Shown here: positions 1-9,551 of the stretch, one piece after another
Layout: the number at the start of each line of letters is the position of its first letter
Numbering within the stretch: position 1 is the first letter of the stretch
Assembly: GCA_049647245.1 (NCBI GenBank)
Contig: JBARXH010000194.1
Coordinates: forward strand, 1-26,972
Source: Litorimonas sp049647245
Lineage (GTDB): Bacteria; Pseudomonadota; Alphaproteobacteria; Caulobacterales; Maricaulaceae
Reading direction: 5' to 3'
Length of the DNA stretch: 26,972 bases
Notes under the pieces: model-generated
The model's input: the letters and a program-made list of their open reading frames with translations, nothing else
Database searches by the model: none
Told to the model about the DNA's origin: nothing
Translations under genes and position numbers: made by a program

Positions 1-1
1 C

Positions 2-1300
<1,299 letters not shown>

Positions 1301-1304
1301 AGCC

Positions 1305-2846
1305 GTGTTTTCCAACCTCCCCATTCTGCCGGCACTGGTCGTCATCCCACTGATCGGCGCGCTGTTCCTGGCGTTCGTCTCCTGGCTCACCCGCGAAGAC
1401 GGACGTGAGCAGACCGAAAAGAACGCACCGCGCACAGCCCTGCTGGTCAGCCTGATCGTCCTGCTGCTCTCCGTCGTGCTTGTGATCGACTTCGACGCTT
1501 CGAACCCGGGTTACCAGTTCGTCGACCAAGCCCCCTGGCTGGGCGGCGGGATCGACTTCCGCATGGGCGTGGACGGGATCTCCGTGCTGTTCATCCTTCT
1601 GACGGCGTTCCTGACACCGCTCTGCATCCTGGCGTCCGAGACGTCGATCAAGACGCGCAAGGCAGACTACATGATCGCTTTCCTTCTGCTGGAAAGTCTC
1701 ATGATCGGCGTGTTCTGTGCGCTGGACCTGATCCTGTTCTACATCTTCTTCGAAGCTGTGCTCATTCCGATGTTCATCATCATCGGCGTATGGGGCGGGG
1801 CGAACCGGGTCTACGCCTCCTACAAGTTCTTCCTCTACACGCTGCTCGGTTCCGTGCTCATGCTGGCGGCCATCCTATGGCTCTACTCCCAGAGCGGCGT
1901 GCAGTTCGGCAACGCGACGACGGACATTCGCGCTTTGAAGGAGCTGGATATACCGGCAGGCGTGCAGACCTGGCTCTGGCTTGCATTCTTCGCGTCGTTC
2001 GCCGTCAAGATGCCGATGTGGCCCGTCCATACATGGCTGCCGGATGCGCACGTCCAGGCTCCGACGGCCGGGTCGGTGATTCTGGCAGGCATCCTTCTGA
2101 AGCTGGGCGGATACGGCTTCCTGCGCTTTTCTCTGCCCTATTTTCCGGACGCCTCAGTACAGTTCGCGCCTCTGATCTTTGCGCTGTCGATCATCGCTAT
2201 CATTTACACCTCGCTGGTCGCTTACCGGCAGACCGACATGAAGAAGCTGATCGCCTACAGTTCCGTCGCCCACATGGGTTTCGTGACCATGGGCATCTTC
2301 ACCTTCAACCTTCAGGGAATCCAGGGCGGCATCTTCCAGATGATCAGCCACGGGCTGGTGTCCGGCGCGCTCTTCTTCTGTGTCGGCGTGATCTATGACC
2401 GGATGCACACGCGCGACATCGCCTTCTATGGCGGGCTGGTGAAGCGCATGCCGGTCTTTGCGGCTTTCTTCCTGCTCTTCACCATGGCCAATGTGGGGCT
2501 GCCCGGTACATCCGGCTTCGTCGGCGAGATCCTGACCATGGTCGGAGCCTACCAGGTCAATCCATGGGTCGCGGCCGGTGCGGCCATCGGCATGATCCTG
2601 TCGGCCATGTACGCGCTGCATCTCTACCGCGAAACGGTGTTCGGCGAGCAAGTGAACGAAAAGCTGGACGTCATCACCGACGTGACCGTGCGCGAGTGGG
2701 CGATCCTTGCCCTGCTGGCGATTTTCACCATCGTGCTCGGCGTCTACCCCTCGCTTGTCACCGACGTGACCGAAGCGAGCGTGCTGCAGCTGATTAGCGA
2801 ATTCCAGGCGGACACGGCCGTGCCCGCTCTGGGCGAGGTGAACTAG
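1305..2846 (+). CDS. nuoM: NADH-quinone oxidoreductase subunit M
   Basis: This is a 513-residue antiporter-like proton-pumping subunit of complex I in the inner membrane, of normal family length. It starts at GTG 1305, 4 nt after nuoL, with a G-rich stretch just upstream that overlaps the nuoL end. Visible family signatures include the glutamate-containing helix IFFEAVLIPMFIIIG, the broken-helix segment VKMPMWPVHTWLPDAHVQAP with its conserved lysine, and GGYGFLRFSLP. About 14 hydrophobic segments are spread over the protein. The stop TAG is 1 nt before the nuoN ATG, so translational coupling is likely. Nothing looks broken. Confidence 0.97.
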   Translation: MFSNLPILPALVVIPLIGALFLAFVSWLTREDGREQTEKNAPRTALLVSLIVLLLSVVLVIDFDASNPGYQFVDQAPWLGGGIDFRMGVDGISVLFILLTAFLTPLCILASETSIKTRKADYMIAFLLLESLMIGVFCALDLILFYIFFEAVLIPMFIIIGVWGGANRVYASYKFFLYTLLGSVLMLAAILWLYSQSGVQFGNATTDIRALKELDIPAGVQTWLWLAFFASFAVKMPMWPVHTWLPDAHVQAPTAGSVILAGILLKLGGYGFLRFSLPYFPDASVQFAPLIFALSIIAIIYTSLVAYRQTDMKKLIAYSSVAHMGFVTMGIFTFNLQGIQGGIFQMISHGLVSGALFFCVGVIYDRMHTRDIAFYGGLVKRMPVFAAFFLLFTMANVGLPGTSGFVGEILTMVGAYQVNPWVAAGAAIGMILSAMYALHLYRETVFGEQVNEKLDVITDVTVREWAILALLAIFTIVLGVYPSLVTDVTEASVLQLISEFQADTAVPALGEVN

Positions 2847-2847
2847 C

Positions 2848-4284
2848 ATGGAAACGTTGACCCTCTGGGCGCCCGAGCTGCTTCTGGCCGGGCAGACCAT
2901 CTTCGTCGTGGCCTTGAGCCTGTTCGTGAAATCAGAGCGGCAGGCGGACGTGATGCGCTGGATCGCCATCGCCATGTTCGTGACCTACGCATTGCTCGGC
3001 TTCCTGCTGGGGCGACCACAGGGCACAGCCTTCAACGGCCTGTTGGTAGTCGATGATTTCGGCCATTATTCCAAGCTGATCATCGGGCTGACCGCGGCGC
3101 TCGCCTTGGTTTTCACGCGGCCCTACTTCAAGGCGGAAAAACTGGACCGGTTCGAGTTCTCCGTTCTAATGATCTACGCCGTGCTCGGCATGTCCATCAT
3201 GGTCAGCGCCAACAATCTGCTCGCCCTCTATATCGGTCTCGAGATGCAGGCGCTGTCGCTTTACATCATGGCGGCTTTCAACCGGGACAGCCTGCGTTCC
3301 TCGGAAGCGGGTCTGAAATACTTCGTTCTGGGTGCGCTGTCGTCGGGGCTGCTCCTCTACGGAGCCTCGCTCATCTACGGCTTCACCGGTCATCTTGATT
3401 TCACCGGGATCGCAGCTTCCATCGAAGCTGACGGAATGAGCGTCGGAGTCGTCGGCGGCATGGTTTTCATGATGTGCGGACTAGCCTTCAAGATTTCCGC
3501 TGCGCCGTTCCATATGTGGACGCCGGACGTGTACGAAGGCTCTCCGACGCCCGTGACGGGCTTCTTCGCTTCCGCGCCCAAATTCGCCGCCATGGCATTG
3601 ATCGCCCGGCTGCTGTTCGGTCCTCTGGAAGGCATTTTCGATCAGTGGCAGCAGATCGTGGCCTCGCTAGCGCTCGTCTCCATGTTCGTCGGTGCCATAG
3701 GCGCGCTCAGCCAGACCAACATCAAACGCCTGATGGCCTACTCGTCGATTGCCAATATGGGTTACGCTCTTGTACCGCTGGCGGCCGGAACGATGTTCGG
3801 TCTGAAAGGCATGCTGATCTTCATGACGATCTACGTCGTGACGTCGATCGGGGTGTTTTCCGCCATCCTTCAGATGCGCATCCGCAACGGCATGGTCGAG
3901 CAGATCTCGGACCTGTCCGGTCTCTCGCAGACCAACCGTCCCATGGCGATTATCATGACGGCCTTCTTCTTCTCGCTGATGGGCATTCCGCCGCTATTGG
4001 GCTTCTTCGGCAAGCTATTCGCCTTTTGGCCGGCTATCGATGCAGGACTGTGGTGGCTGGTCGTTGCGGCGCTGGTCGCGTCGGTCATCGGAGCCTTCTA
4101 CTATCTGCGCGTCATCAAGACGATGTGGTTCGACGAGCCCGTTCAGGAATTCGTCGCCGCCCCGCGCTCTCTTCGCTGGATCACGACAGGTTCCGGTCTC
4201 GTCCTCCTGCTCCTGATCGCGCTGCCCTTCGTGACATTGCCCGTACAGGGAATGATCGACAGCGCCGCTGCAGCTCTTTTCTAA
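2848..4284 (+). CDS. nuoN: NADH-quinone oxidoreductase subunit N
   Basis: This is a 478-residue third antiporter-like subunit of complex I, polytopic in the inner membrane. It starts at ATG 2848, only 1 nt after nuoM. Family motifs seen are LYIGLEMQALSLYIMAAF with the conserved glutamate, SSEAGLKYFVLGALSSGL, and FKISAAPFHMWTPDVYEGSP with the conserved lysine. The motif TNIKRLMAYSSIANMGY near the middle is shared with NuoL and NuoM. Length is typical. In most bacteria nuoN closes the complex I operon; here transcription very probably continues into birA, whose start codon is 3 nt downstream. Confidence 0.97.
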   Translation: METLTLWAPELLLAGQTIFVVALSLFVKSERQADVMRWIAIAMFVTYALLGFLLGRPQGTAFNGLLVVDDFGHYSKLIIGLTAALALVFTRPYFKAEKLDRFEFSVLMIYAVLGMSIMVSANNLLALYIGLEMQALSLYIMAAFNRDSLRSSEAGLKYFVLGALSSGLLLYGASLIYGFTGHLDFTGIAASIEADGMSVGVVGGMVFMMCGLAFKISAAPFHMWTPDVYEGSPTPVTGFFASAPKFAAMALIARLLFGPLEGIFDQWQQIVASLALVSMFVGAIGALSQTNIKRLMAYSSIANMGYALVPLAAGTMFGLKGMLIFMTIYVVTSIGVFSAILQMRIRNGMVEQISDLSGLSQTNRPMAIIMTAFFFSLMGIPPLLGFFGKLFAFWPAIDAGLWWLVVAALVASVIGAFYYLRVIKTMWFDEPVQEFVAAPRSLRWITTGSGLVLLLLIALPFVTLPVQGMIDSAAAALF

Positions 4285-4287
4285 GCC

Positions 4288-5007
4288 TTGCGCTTCATTC
4301 ATCTCGACAGCGTCGGCTCGACGCAGGACGAAGCGCGCAGGCTCCTCATGACTGGGGAAACCGGTCCGCTCTGGGTTCGCGCCGACCGGCAGTCAGCGGG
4401 GCGCGGCCGCCGGGACCGGCGCTGGACGAGCGAGTCCGGTAACCTCTATGCCACTCTGCTGCTCCCGGACCGTTCGCCACCTGGCCAGGCGGCGTTGGTC
4501 GGCTTCGCGGCGGCGGTGGCCATCGTGGATACGCTTCTCGCCTACGATCCCGTCCGGCCCGTCACCTTGAAATGGCCGAACGATGCAATGATCGGCGGCG
4601 CCAAGGTCAGCGGTCTGCTTGTGGAGCGCGAACCGGACGCACTGCTCATCGGCATCGGCATCAATCTGGTTTCGCACCCGGAAGGCTTGCCTTACCCGGC
4701 GACGCACCTTGTGGCCGAGATGTCCCCAAAAGCCCTGGAAGCGCCCGAGCCCCTCTTCACGGGGGCCAGTGCGCTGCTCGCCCTGCTGTCCCGCCATGTG
4801 GAAGCCCGCATCGATACGCTCCGCGCAGTCGGCTTCGGCGCAATCCGCGAGGCTTGGCTTGAATGTGCGCACCATTTGGGACGGACGATTACTGTCAACG
4901 GCCTTACAGGGACATTCACCGATTTGGGATTGGACGGGGCGTTGTGCATGACGCTGCCGGATGGCACGAAGGAGCGCGTCCACGCTGGCGACGTCTCATT
5001 CGGTTAG
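4288..5007 (+). CDS. birA: Biotin--[acetyl-CoA-carboxylase] ligase, short form without DNA-binding domain
   Basis: This cytoplasmic enzyme activates biotin with ATP and attaches it to the biotin carrier of carboxylases. The 239-residue protein begins directly with the catalytic domain: FIHLDSVGSTQDEARRL at the N-terminus, the biotin/adenylate loop GRGRRDRRW at about 38-46, KWPND at about 95-99, and GGAKVSGLLVE with the expected catalytic lysine at about 106. No N-terminal helix-turn-helix precedes it, so it should be an enzyme only and not a repressor of biotin genes like E. coli BirA. I chose TTG 4288 because the STQDEA motif must be included and the next ATG (4348) would remove it. It lies 3 nt after nuoN and 3 nt before coaX. 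Confidence 0.93.
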   Translation: MRFIHLDSVGSTQDEARRLLMTGETGPLWVRADRQSAGRGRRDRRWTSESGNLYATLLLPDRSPPGQAALVGFAAAVAIVDTLLAYDPVRPVTLKWPNDAMIGGAKVSGLLVEREPDALLIGIGINLVSHPEGLPYPATHLVAEMSPKALEAPEPLFTGASALLALLSRHVEARIDTLRAVGFGAIREAWLECAHHLGRTITVNGLTGTFTDLGLDGALCMTLPDGTKERVHAGDVSFG

Positions 5008-5010
5008 CTC

Positions 5011-5787
5011 ATGCTTCTGGTCATCGACAGCGGCAATACGAACACGCTCTTCGCCATTCACGATGGCGAGAGATGGGCCGGACAATGGCGCATCGCGACC
5101 GACCCGGCGCGGACCGCCGACGAGTTTGCGGTCTGGTTTTATCAGCTCATGAACATGGCGGGTCTCGATTTCGGGAAAATCTCGGACTGTGTCATTTCCA
5201 CCGTGGTTCCGCAGTCGCTCTTCAACCTGCGCAACCTGGCCCGGCGCCACATGGATGTGGAGCCGATGATCGTTGGCGAACCTGAAACTGACCTCGGCAT
5301 CCAGGTCCGGCTTGACAATCCCAACCAGGTCGGTGCGGACCGGCTCGTGAATGCGCTCGGAGCGGCCGTGCGTTATGAGGGTCCCCTGATCCTGATCGAC
5401 AGCGGAACGGCCACGACCTTCGATGTGGTTTCGGCGGACCGCTACTTCGAAGGGGGCATCATCGCACCAGGCATCAACCTGTCCATGCGGGCCTTGCACG
5501 AGGCAGCCGCACAGCTGCCACGCATCGCCATCCGCAAGCCCGACGCGGTAATCGGCCGCGATACGGTCTCCGCCATGCAAAGCGGTGTGTTCTGGGGCTA
5601 TATCGGGCTGATCGACGGTTTGGTCCGGCGTATCGTGGAAGAAGATGGCCGGGACTTCACCGTCGTGGGAACCGGAGGCGTTGCCAGCCTTTTCGAAGGG
5701 GCAAGTGAAACGATTCAGCACTTCGACGCGGATCTGACGATCCGCGGCCTGCTGGAGATCTGGAAGTTGAACAAACGCCATGGCTGA
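5011..5787 (+). CDS. coaX: Type III pantothenate kinase
   Basis: This 258-residue enzyme phosphorylates pantothenate, the first step of coenzyme A synthesis, in the cytoplasm. The family's ASKHA-type phosphate loops are visible: D6 with GNTNT at 8-12, GADRLVNALGA at about 108-118, D130 followed by SGTATTFD, and GGIIAPG at about 148-154. The length is normal for CoaX and the fold differs from E. coli CoaA. The start ATG 5011 follows the birA stop by 3 nt. The 3' end overlaps rnj by 8 nt, which suggests coupled translation. The birA-coaX-rnj order is common in alphaproteobacteria. Confidence 0.95.
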   Translation: MLLVIDSGNTNTLFAIHDGERWAGQWRIATDPARTADEFAVWFYQLMNMAGLDFGKISDCVISTVVPQSLFNLRNLARRHMDVEPMIVGEPETDLGIQVRLDNPNQVGADRLVNALGAAVRYEGPLILIDSGTATTFDVVSADRYFEGGIIAPGINLSMRALHEAAAQLPRIAIRKPDAVIGRDTVSAMQSGVFWGYIGLIDGLVRRIVEEDGRDFTVVGTGGVASLFEGASETIQHFDADLTIRGLLEIWKLNKRHG

Positions 5788-7471
5788 ACCCAAAAAAGAC
5801 TTCGTCTTCCTGCCGCTCGGCGGGTCCGGCGAGATCGGCATGAACCTTAACCTGTTCGGGCACGGCAAGCCTGGTCGGCGCAAATGGGTGATCGTCGACC
5901 TAGGCGTGACCTTTGGGAATGCGGATACGCCCGGCGTGGACATCATCATGCCCGACACGGAGTTCATCGAGGACCGCCGCCACGATCTTCTGGGCATCGT
6001 CCTGACCCATGCCCACGAGGACCATATGGGTGCACTGGCCCGGCTCTGGCCGCGTCTGCGATGCCCTGTCTATGCAACACCCTTCACCATGTGGCTGGTC
6101 AAGGACCGTCTGGCGGAAGCCGGATTGCTGGACGAGGTGGAGCTGATCGAGATTCCACTGCAAGGTGGGTTCGATCTCGGCCCGTTCCGGTTCGACCTCA
6201 TCACCCTGACACATTCGATTCCGGAGCCCAACGCCCTGGCGATCCGGACCGATCTGGGCACGGTCCTTCATACAGGCGACTGGAAGATCGATCCCAACCC
6301 GCAGATTGGCGACGGGGTGGACGAGGCAGCCTTGAAAGCGCTCGGCGATGAAGGCGTGCTCGCCATGATCTGCGACAGCACGAATGTTTTCTCGCCCGGA
6401 GAGTCCGGGTCCGAAGAGGGCGTGCGCGAAGAGCTGACCAAACTGATCGGTGAACATCCCGGCAAGGCCATCGCGGTCGCGACCTTCGCTTCCAACGTGG
6501 CCCGCCTGCAGTCCGTCATGTATGCAGCCAAGGAGAACAACCGCTCCGTCTGCCTGATCGGGAGGTCCATGAAACGCATGACGGCGGCTGCCAAGGCCGT
6601 AGGCATGCTGTCCGATGTCGGCCATATCCTGTCCGAAGACGAGGCGGCTGCCATGCCGGCCGGTCACGTCCTCTACCTCTGCACGGGCAGTCAGGGCGAA
6701 CCGCGCGCAGCGCTGTCGCGCATTGCGGAAGGCAATCACCGGACCGTCTCCTTCAAGAAGGGCGATCTGGTCGTCTTCAGCTCGAAGATCATTCCGGGCA
6801 ACGAGCGGGGCATATTCGCGCTCCAGAACGCCTTGGCCGATGACGGGGTGGAGATCGTGACCGAGAAGGACCGTCCTATCCACGTATCCGGTCACCCCAA
6901 TCGGGACGAACTCCGCCGCATGTATGAGTGGGTCCGGCCCGAAATCGCGGTGCCCGTGCACGGCGAACGGCGGCACCTTCTGGAACATGCGCGCTTCGCC
7001 AAGGACGTTGGTGCGCGAAAATCCATGCCTGGCCGCAATGGCGAGATGATGCGCCTTGCGCCCAACGGACCTAAAGTGGTCGACATAGTTCCATCGGGAC
7101 GACTCCACGAAGACGGCGGTGCCATCGTGTCGGCCACGGATGACGGCCTGCGCCTGCGAAAGAAAATGGCCTATGCGGGGCATGTCGGCGTCAGCGTCGT
7201 CGTGGATGAGGCCGGACGTCTGGTCAGCGGGCCCGAGCCGCGCATCGTCGGATTTCCGGAAGGTGCGGACGGAGAGGTGTTGGACGACCTGCTCGACGCC
7301 GTCAGCGATGCGGCGGAAGAGGCCTTCCGCGAGCTCCCCAAGCGAGGGCGCACGGACGAGGATGCGATCGAGGACAAGATCCGTGGGCGAGTTAAGCGCG
7401 TGGTGCGCGACCGGACCGGCAAGCGCGCTGTCGTCGAAATCCACGCCCATATCGTGAGAAAGGCGGCCTGA
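5780..7471 (+). CDS. rnj: Ribonuclease J
   Basis: This is a 563-residue metallo-beta-lactamase/beta-CASP ribonuclease that degrades and matures RNA with 5'-exonuclease and endonuclease activity. The N-terminal GGSGEIGMN at about 14-22 and the zinc motif HAHEDH at 77-82 are intact. Further metal-binding segments are LTHSIPEPNAL and LHTGDWKID. The beta-CASP part contains DSTNVFSPGESGSE and HVSGHPNRDELRRM, and a C-terminal domain follows to about residue 560. The start ATG 5780 lies inside the coaX 3' end (8-nt overlap). RNase J in alphaproteobacteria is known to act in 5' end maturation of 23S rRNA and in mRNA decay; whether it does so here is inferred. Confidence 0.95.
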   Translation: MAEPKKDFVFLPLGGSGEIGMNLNLFGHGKPGRRKWVIVDLGVTFGNADTPGVDIIMPDTEFIEDRRHDLLGIVLTHAHEDHMGALARLWPRLRCPVYATPFTMWLVKDRLAEAGLLDEVELIEIPLQGGFDLGPFRFDLITLTHSIPEPNALAIRTDLGTVLHTGDWKIDPNPQIGDGVDEAALKALGDEGVLAMICDSTNVFSPGESGSEEGVREELTKLIGEHPGKAIAVATFASNVARLQSVMYAAKENNRSVCLIGRSMKRMTAAAKAVGMLSDVGHILSEDEAAAMPAGHVLYLCTGSQGEPRAALSRIAEGNHRTVSFKKGDLVVFSSKIIPGNERGIFALQNALADDGVEIVTEKDRPIHVSGHPNRDELRRMYEWVRPEIAVPVHGERRHLLEHARFAKDVGARKSMPGRNGEMMRLAPNGPKVVDIVPSGRLHEDGGAIVSATDDGLRLRKKMAYAGHVGVSVVVDEAGRLVSGPEPRIVGFPEGADGEVLDDLLDAVSDAAEEAFRELPKRGRTDEDAIEDKIRGRVKRVVRDRTGKRAVVEIHAHIVRKAA

Positions 7472-7472
7472 C

Positions 7473-7889
7473 ATGATCGGGCCGTTGAACCATGTCGGCG
7501 TTGCCGTGCCGGACATTCGCAAGGCGATTGCCTTCTACCGCGATGTGCTGGGCGCGACCGATATCACTGACCCCAAGCCACTTCCGCCTCAAGGGGTCAG
7601 CTACGCCTTCGTCAACCTGCCGTCGGGCCAAGTCGAATTGATCGAGCCATACGGCGATAGCTCACCCATCACAAAGTATCTGGAGCGCAACCCTAAGGGC
7701 GGGCAGCACCATGTCTGCTTCGAGGTCGACGACATATACGCCGCCAAGGCGGAGATGGAGCAGAAGGGGATGCGCGTGTTGAACGAGCCTCGCATCGGAG
7801 CGCACGGCACGCTGGTCATATTCCTCCATCCAGGAGACAGCGGCGGTGTGCTGATCGAACTCATGGAAACACCCAAGGACGCCCACTAG
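7473..7889 (+). CDS. mce: Methylmalonyl-CoA epimerase
   Basis: This 138-residue vicinal-oxygen-chelate (glyoxalase/bleomycin resistance) fold enzyme interconverts (2R)- and (2S)-methylmalonyl-CoA in propionyl-CoA breakdown. It starts NHVGVAVPDI with a probable metal ligand at H7. HHVCFEVDDI gives H80, and a C-terminal GVLIELMET gives E129; together with a Q or E near 53-55 these would form the metal site. The protein has the two-repeat length normal for the family. It begins 1 nt after rnj and sits in the usual alphaproteobacterial place before the DUF1467 gene. A different VOC enzyme is possible but unlikely, given the SGQVELIEPYG segment and the context. Confidence 0.9.
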   Translation: MIGPLNHVGVAVPDIRKAIAFYRDVLGATDITDPKPLPPQGVSYAFVNLPSGQVELIEPYGDSSPITKYLERNPKGGQHHVCFEVDDIYAAKAEMEQKGMRVLNEPRIGAHGTLVIFLHPGDSGGVLIELMETPKDAH

Positions 7890-7898
7890 GGACAGGAC

Positions 7899-8171
7899 AT
7901 GAACTGGTTCACGGGACTTGCGACCTTCCTGATTCTTTGGTGGCTGGCCCTCTTCATAGTATTGCCTATTGGAATACGCGGGCAGGCCGAGGAAAACGCG
8001 GTCGAGCATGGTACCGAACCGGGTGCGCCGACACAGCCTTCGATGGGCAAGCGTCTGCTCTGGACGACCGGACTCGCCATCGTGTTTTTCATCCTGACCT
8101 GGCTTGTCGTCACGGGCGACTGGCTGACCTGGGAGCGGCTCGGTCGCTGGATGGGCATCGACCGGACATAG
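7899..8171 (+). CDS. DUF1467 family small membrane protein
   Basis: This is a 90-residue protein with two predicted membrane helices, at about residues 4-27 and 53-72, separated by a short polar loop carrying RGQAEE and a Pro/Gln-rich stretch. The N-terminal pattern MNWFTGLATFLILWWLALF and the LPIGIRGQAEE motif match the alphaproteobacterial DUF1467 family, which has no established function. A ribosome-binding sequence (GGACAGGAC) sits just before ATG 7899, 9 nt after mce. It usually lies between mce and proS in alphaproteobacteria, as here, and it appears to be the last gene of the nuo-linked transcription unit. Confidence 0.85.
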   Translation: MNWFTGLATFLILWWLALFIVLPIGIRGQAEENAVEHGTEPGAPTQPSMGKRLLWTTGLAIVFFILTWLVVTGDWLTWERLGRWMGIDRT

Positions 8172-8200
8172 TTCGCGAATTTGCCTGCAAGCCCTCGCTT

Positions 8201-8231
8201 GCCGCGCCTGTTTGCCGTCGTTAAGCGCGGC
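8201..8231 (+). other. Inverted repeat covering the proS translation start region
   Basis: GCCGCGC at 8201-8207 is perfectly complementary to GCGCGGC at 8225-8231, with a 17-nt loop. The right arm ends 2 nt before the proS ATG and occupies the place where a Shine-Dalgarno sequence would be; none is otherwise obvious. A stem here could lower proS translation, or it could be chance in GC-rich DNA. The 62-nt gap between DUF1467 and proS holds nothing else I can support. Confidence 0.35.
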
Positions 8232-8233
8232 CT

Positions 8234-9547
8234 ATGCGACTCTCACGCTATTTTCTGCCTCTGCTTAAAGAGACCCCGTCGGACGCGACGATTGCCAGCC
8301 ACCAGCTGATGCTCAGGGCAGGCATGGTTCGCCAGAACAGCGCGGGGATCTACAGCTGGCTTCCGCTCGGTCACAAGGTGCTGAAGCGTATCGAGGCGAT
8401 CGTGCGCGAAGAGCAGGACAAGGCCGGTGCCGTCGAAATGCTGATGCCGACGATCCAGTCGGCTGAGTTATGGCGCGAGACAGGGCGTTACGATGCCTAC
8501 GGCCCGGAAATGCTTCGGATCACGGACCGGCACGACCGCGAAATGCTTTACGGTCCGACCAATGAGGACATGATCACGGACATTTTCCGCTCGTCCGTAC
8601 GGTCTTACAAGGACCTGCCGAAACTGCTCTATCACATCCAGTGGAAGTTCCGGGATGAACGCCGTCCCCGCTTCGGCGTGATGCGGGGCCGCGAGTTCCT
8701 GATGAAGGACACTTACAGCTTCGACATCGACGAGACCGAGGCCCGACGCTCCTACTACAAGATGTTCGTTGCCTATCTGAACACGTTTGCCCGTCTGGGC
8801 ATCCAGGCCATTCCCGTGAAGGCCGACCCGGGGCCTATTGGCGGCGACCTGTCCCATGAGTTCGTGATCTTGGCCGAAAGCGGGGAAAGCGGCGTCTTCG
8901 CCCACCGCGACCTGGTGGAAATGAGCCCGCCCGGCGACGTGGACTTTGAAAGCGACCTGTCCGAACATGTCGACAAGCGCATGGCGCTCTATGCCGCCAC
9001 GGACGAGATGCACGACCAAGCCGCCTATGACGCCCTGCCGGACGACAAGAAGATGGCGGCGCGAGGCATCGAAGTTGGCCACATCTTCTATTTCGGGACC
9101 AAGTATTCCGAGCCAATGCGTGCTGAGGTCATGCGGCAGGACGGCAAGCCGCATACGATTCACGGGGGCAGCTACGGAATTGGCGTCTCACGTCTGGTCG
9201 GCGCAATCATCGAAGCCTCGCATGACGAAAACGGCATTGTCTGGCCGAAGTCGGTCGCGCCTTTCGGGGTCGGAATCGTCAATATGCGCAGCGGTGACGA
9301 AGCTTGCGACGCAGCCTGCGAGGACTTCTACGCCAAAGCCGCCGAGGCCGGGTTGGACCCGCTCTACGACGATACGTCGGACCGGGGCGGTGTGAAGTTT
9401 TCACGCATGGATTTGATCGGCCTGCCCTGGCAGGTCATCATCGGCCCGCGCGGGCTCAAGGACGGGGTGGTCGAGGTCAAGAACCGCAAGACGGGCGAGC
9501 GCGAAAACCTGTCTCCCGACGCTGCGCTGCAAAAGCTGGCCAGCTAA
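8234..9547 (+). CDS. proS: Prolyl-tRNA synthetase, short form lacking the INS editing domain
   Basis: This cytoplasmic class II aminoacyl-tRNA synthetase charges tRNA-Pro. At 437 residues it is much shorter than the roughly 570-residue E. coli enzyme. Class II motifs are present: motif 2 region YHIQWKFRDERRPRFGVMRGREFLMKD (quoted in part: FRDERRPRFGVMRGREF) and motif 3 GGSYGIGVSRLVGAI. GPTNEDMITDIFR lies just before motif 2. The stretch between motifs 2 and 3 is only about 120 residues, so the inserted YbaK-like editing domain is absent, as is typical for alphaproteobacterial ProRS. The C-terminal anticodon-binding domain begins around VAPFGVGIVNM. The lolC/E ATG is 4 nt downstream, so the two are probably co-transcribed. 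Confidence 0.96.
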   Translation: MRLSRYFLPLLKETPSDATIASHQLMLRAGMVRQNSAGIYSWLPLGHKVLKRIEAIVREEQDKAGAVEMLMPTIQSAELWRETGRYDAYGPEMLRITDRHDREMLYGPTNEDMITDIFRSSVRSYKDLPKLLYHIQWKFRDERRPRFGVMRGREFLMKDTYSFDIDETEARRSYYKMFVAYLNTFARLGIQAIPVKADPGPIGGDLSHEFVILAESGESGVFAHRDLVEMSPPGDVDFESDLSEHVDKRMALYAATDEMHDQAAYDALPDDKKMAARGIEVGHIFYFGTKYSEPMRAEVMRQDGKPHTIHGGSYGIGVSRLVGAIIEASHDENGIVWPKSVAPFGVGIVNMRSGDEACDAACEDFYAKAAEAGLDPLYDDTSDRGGVKFSRMDLIGLPWQVIIGPRGLKDGVVEVKNRKTGERENLSPDAALQKLAS

Positions 9548-9551
9548 TTTC

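Noticed and set aside
5900..7522. 540-codon open frame on the - strand across rnj
   Set aside because: It mirrors the codon structure of the + strand gene in GC-rich DNA, its translation has no recognisable family features, and rnj fully explains the region.
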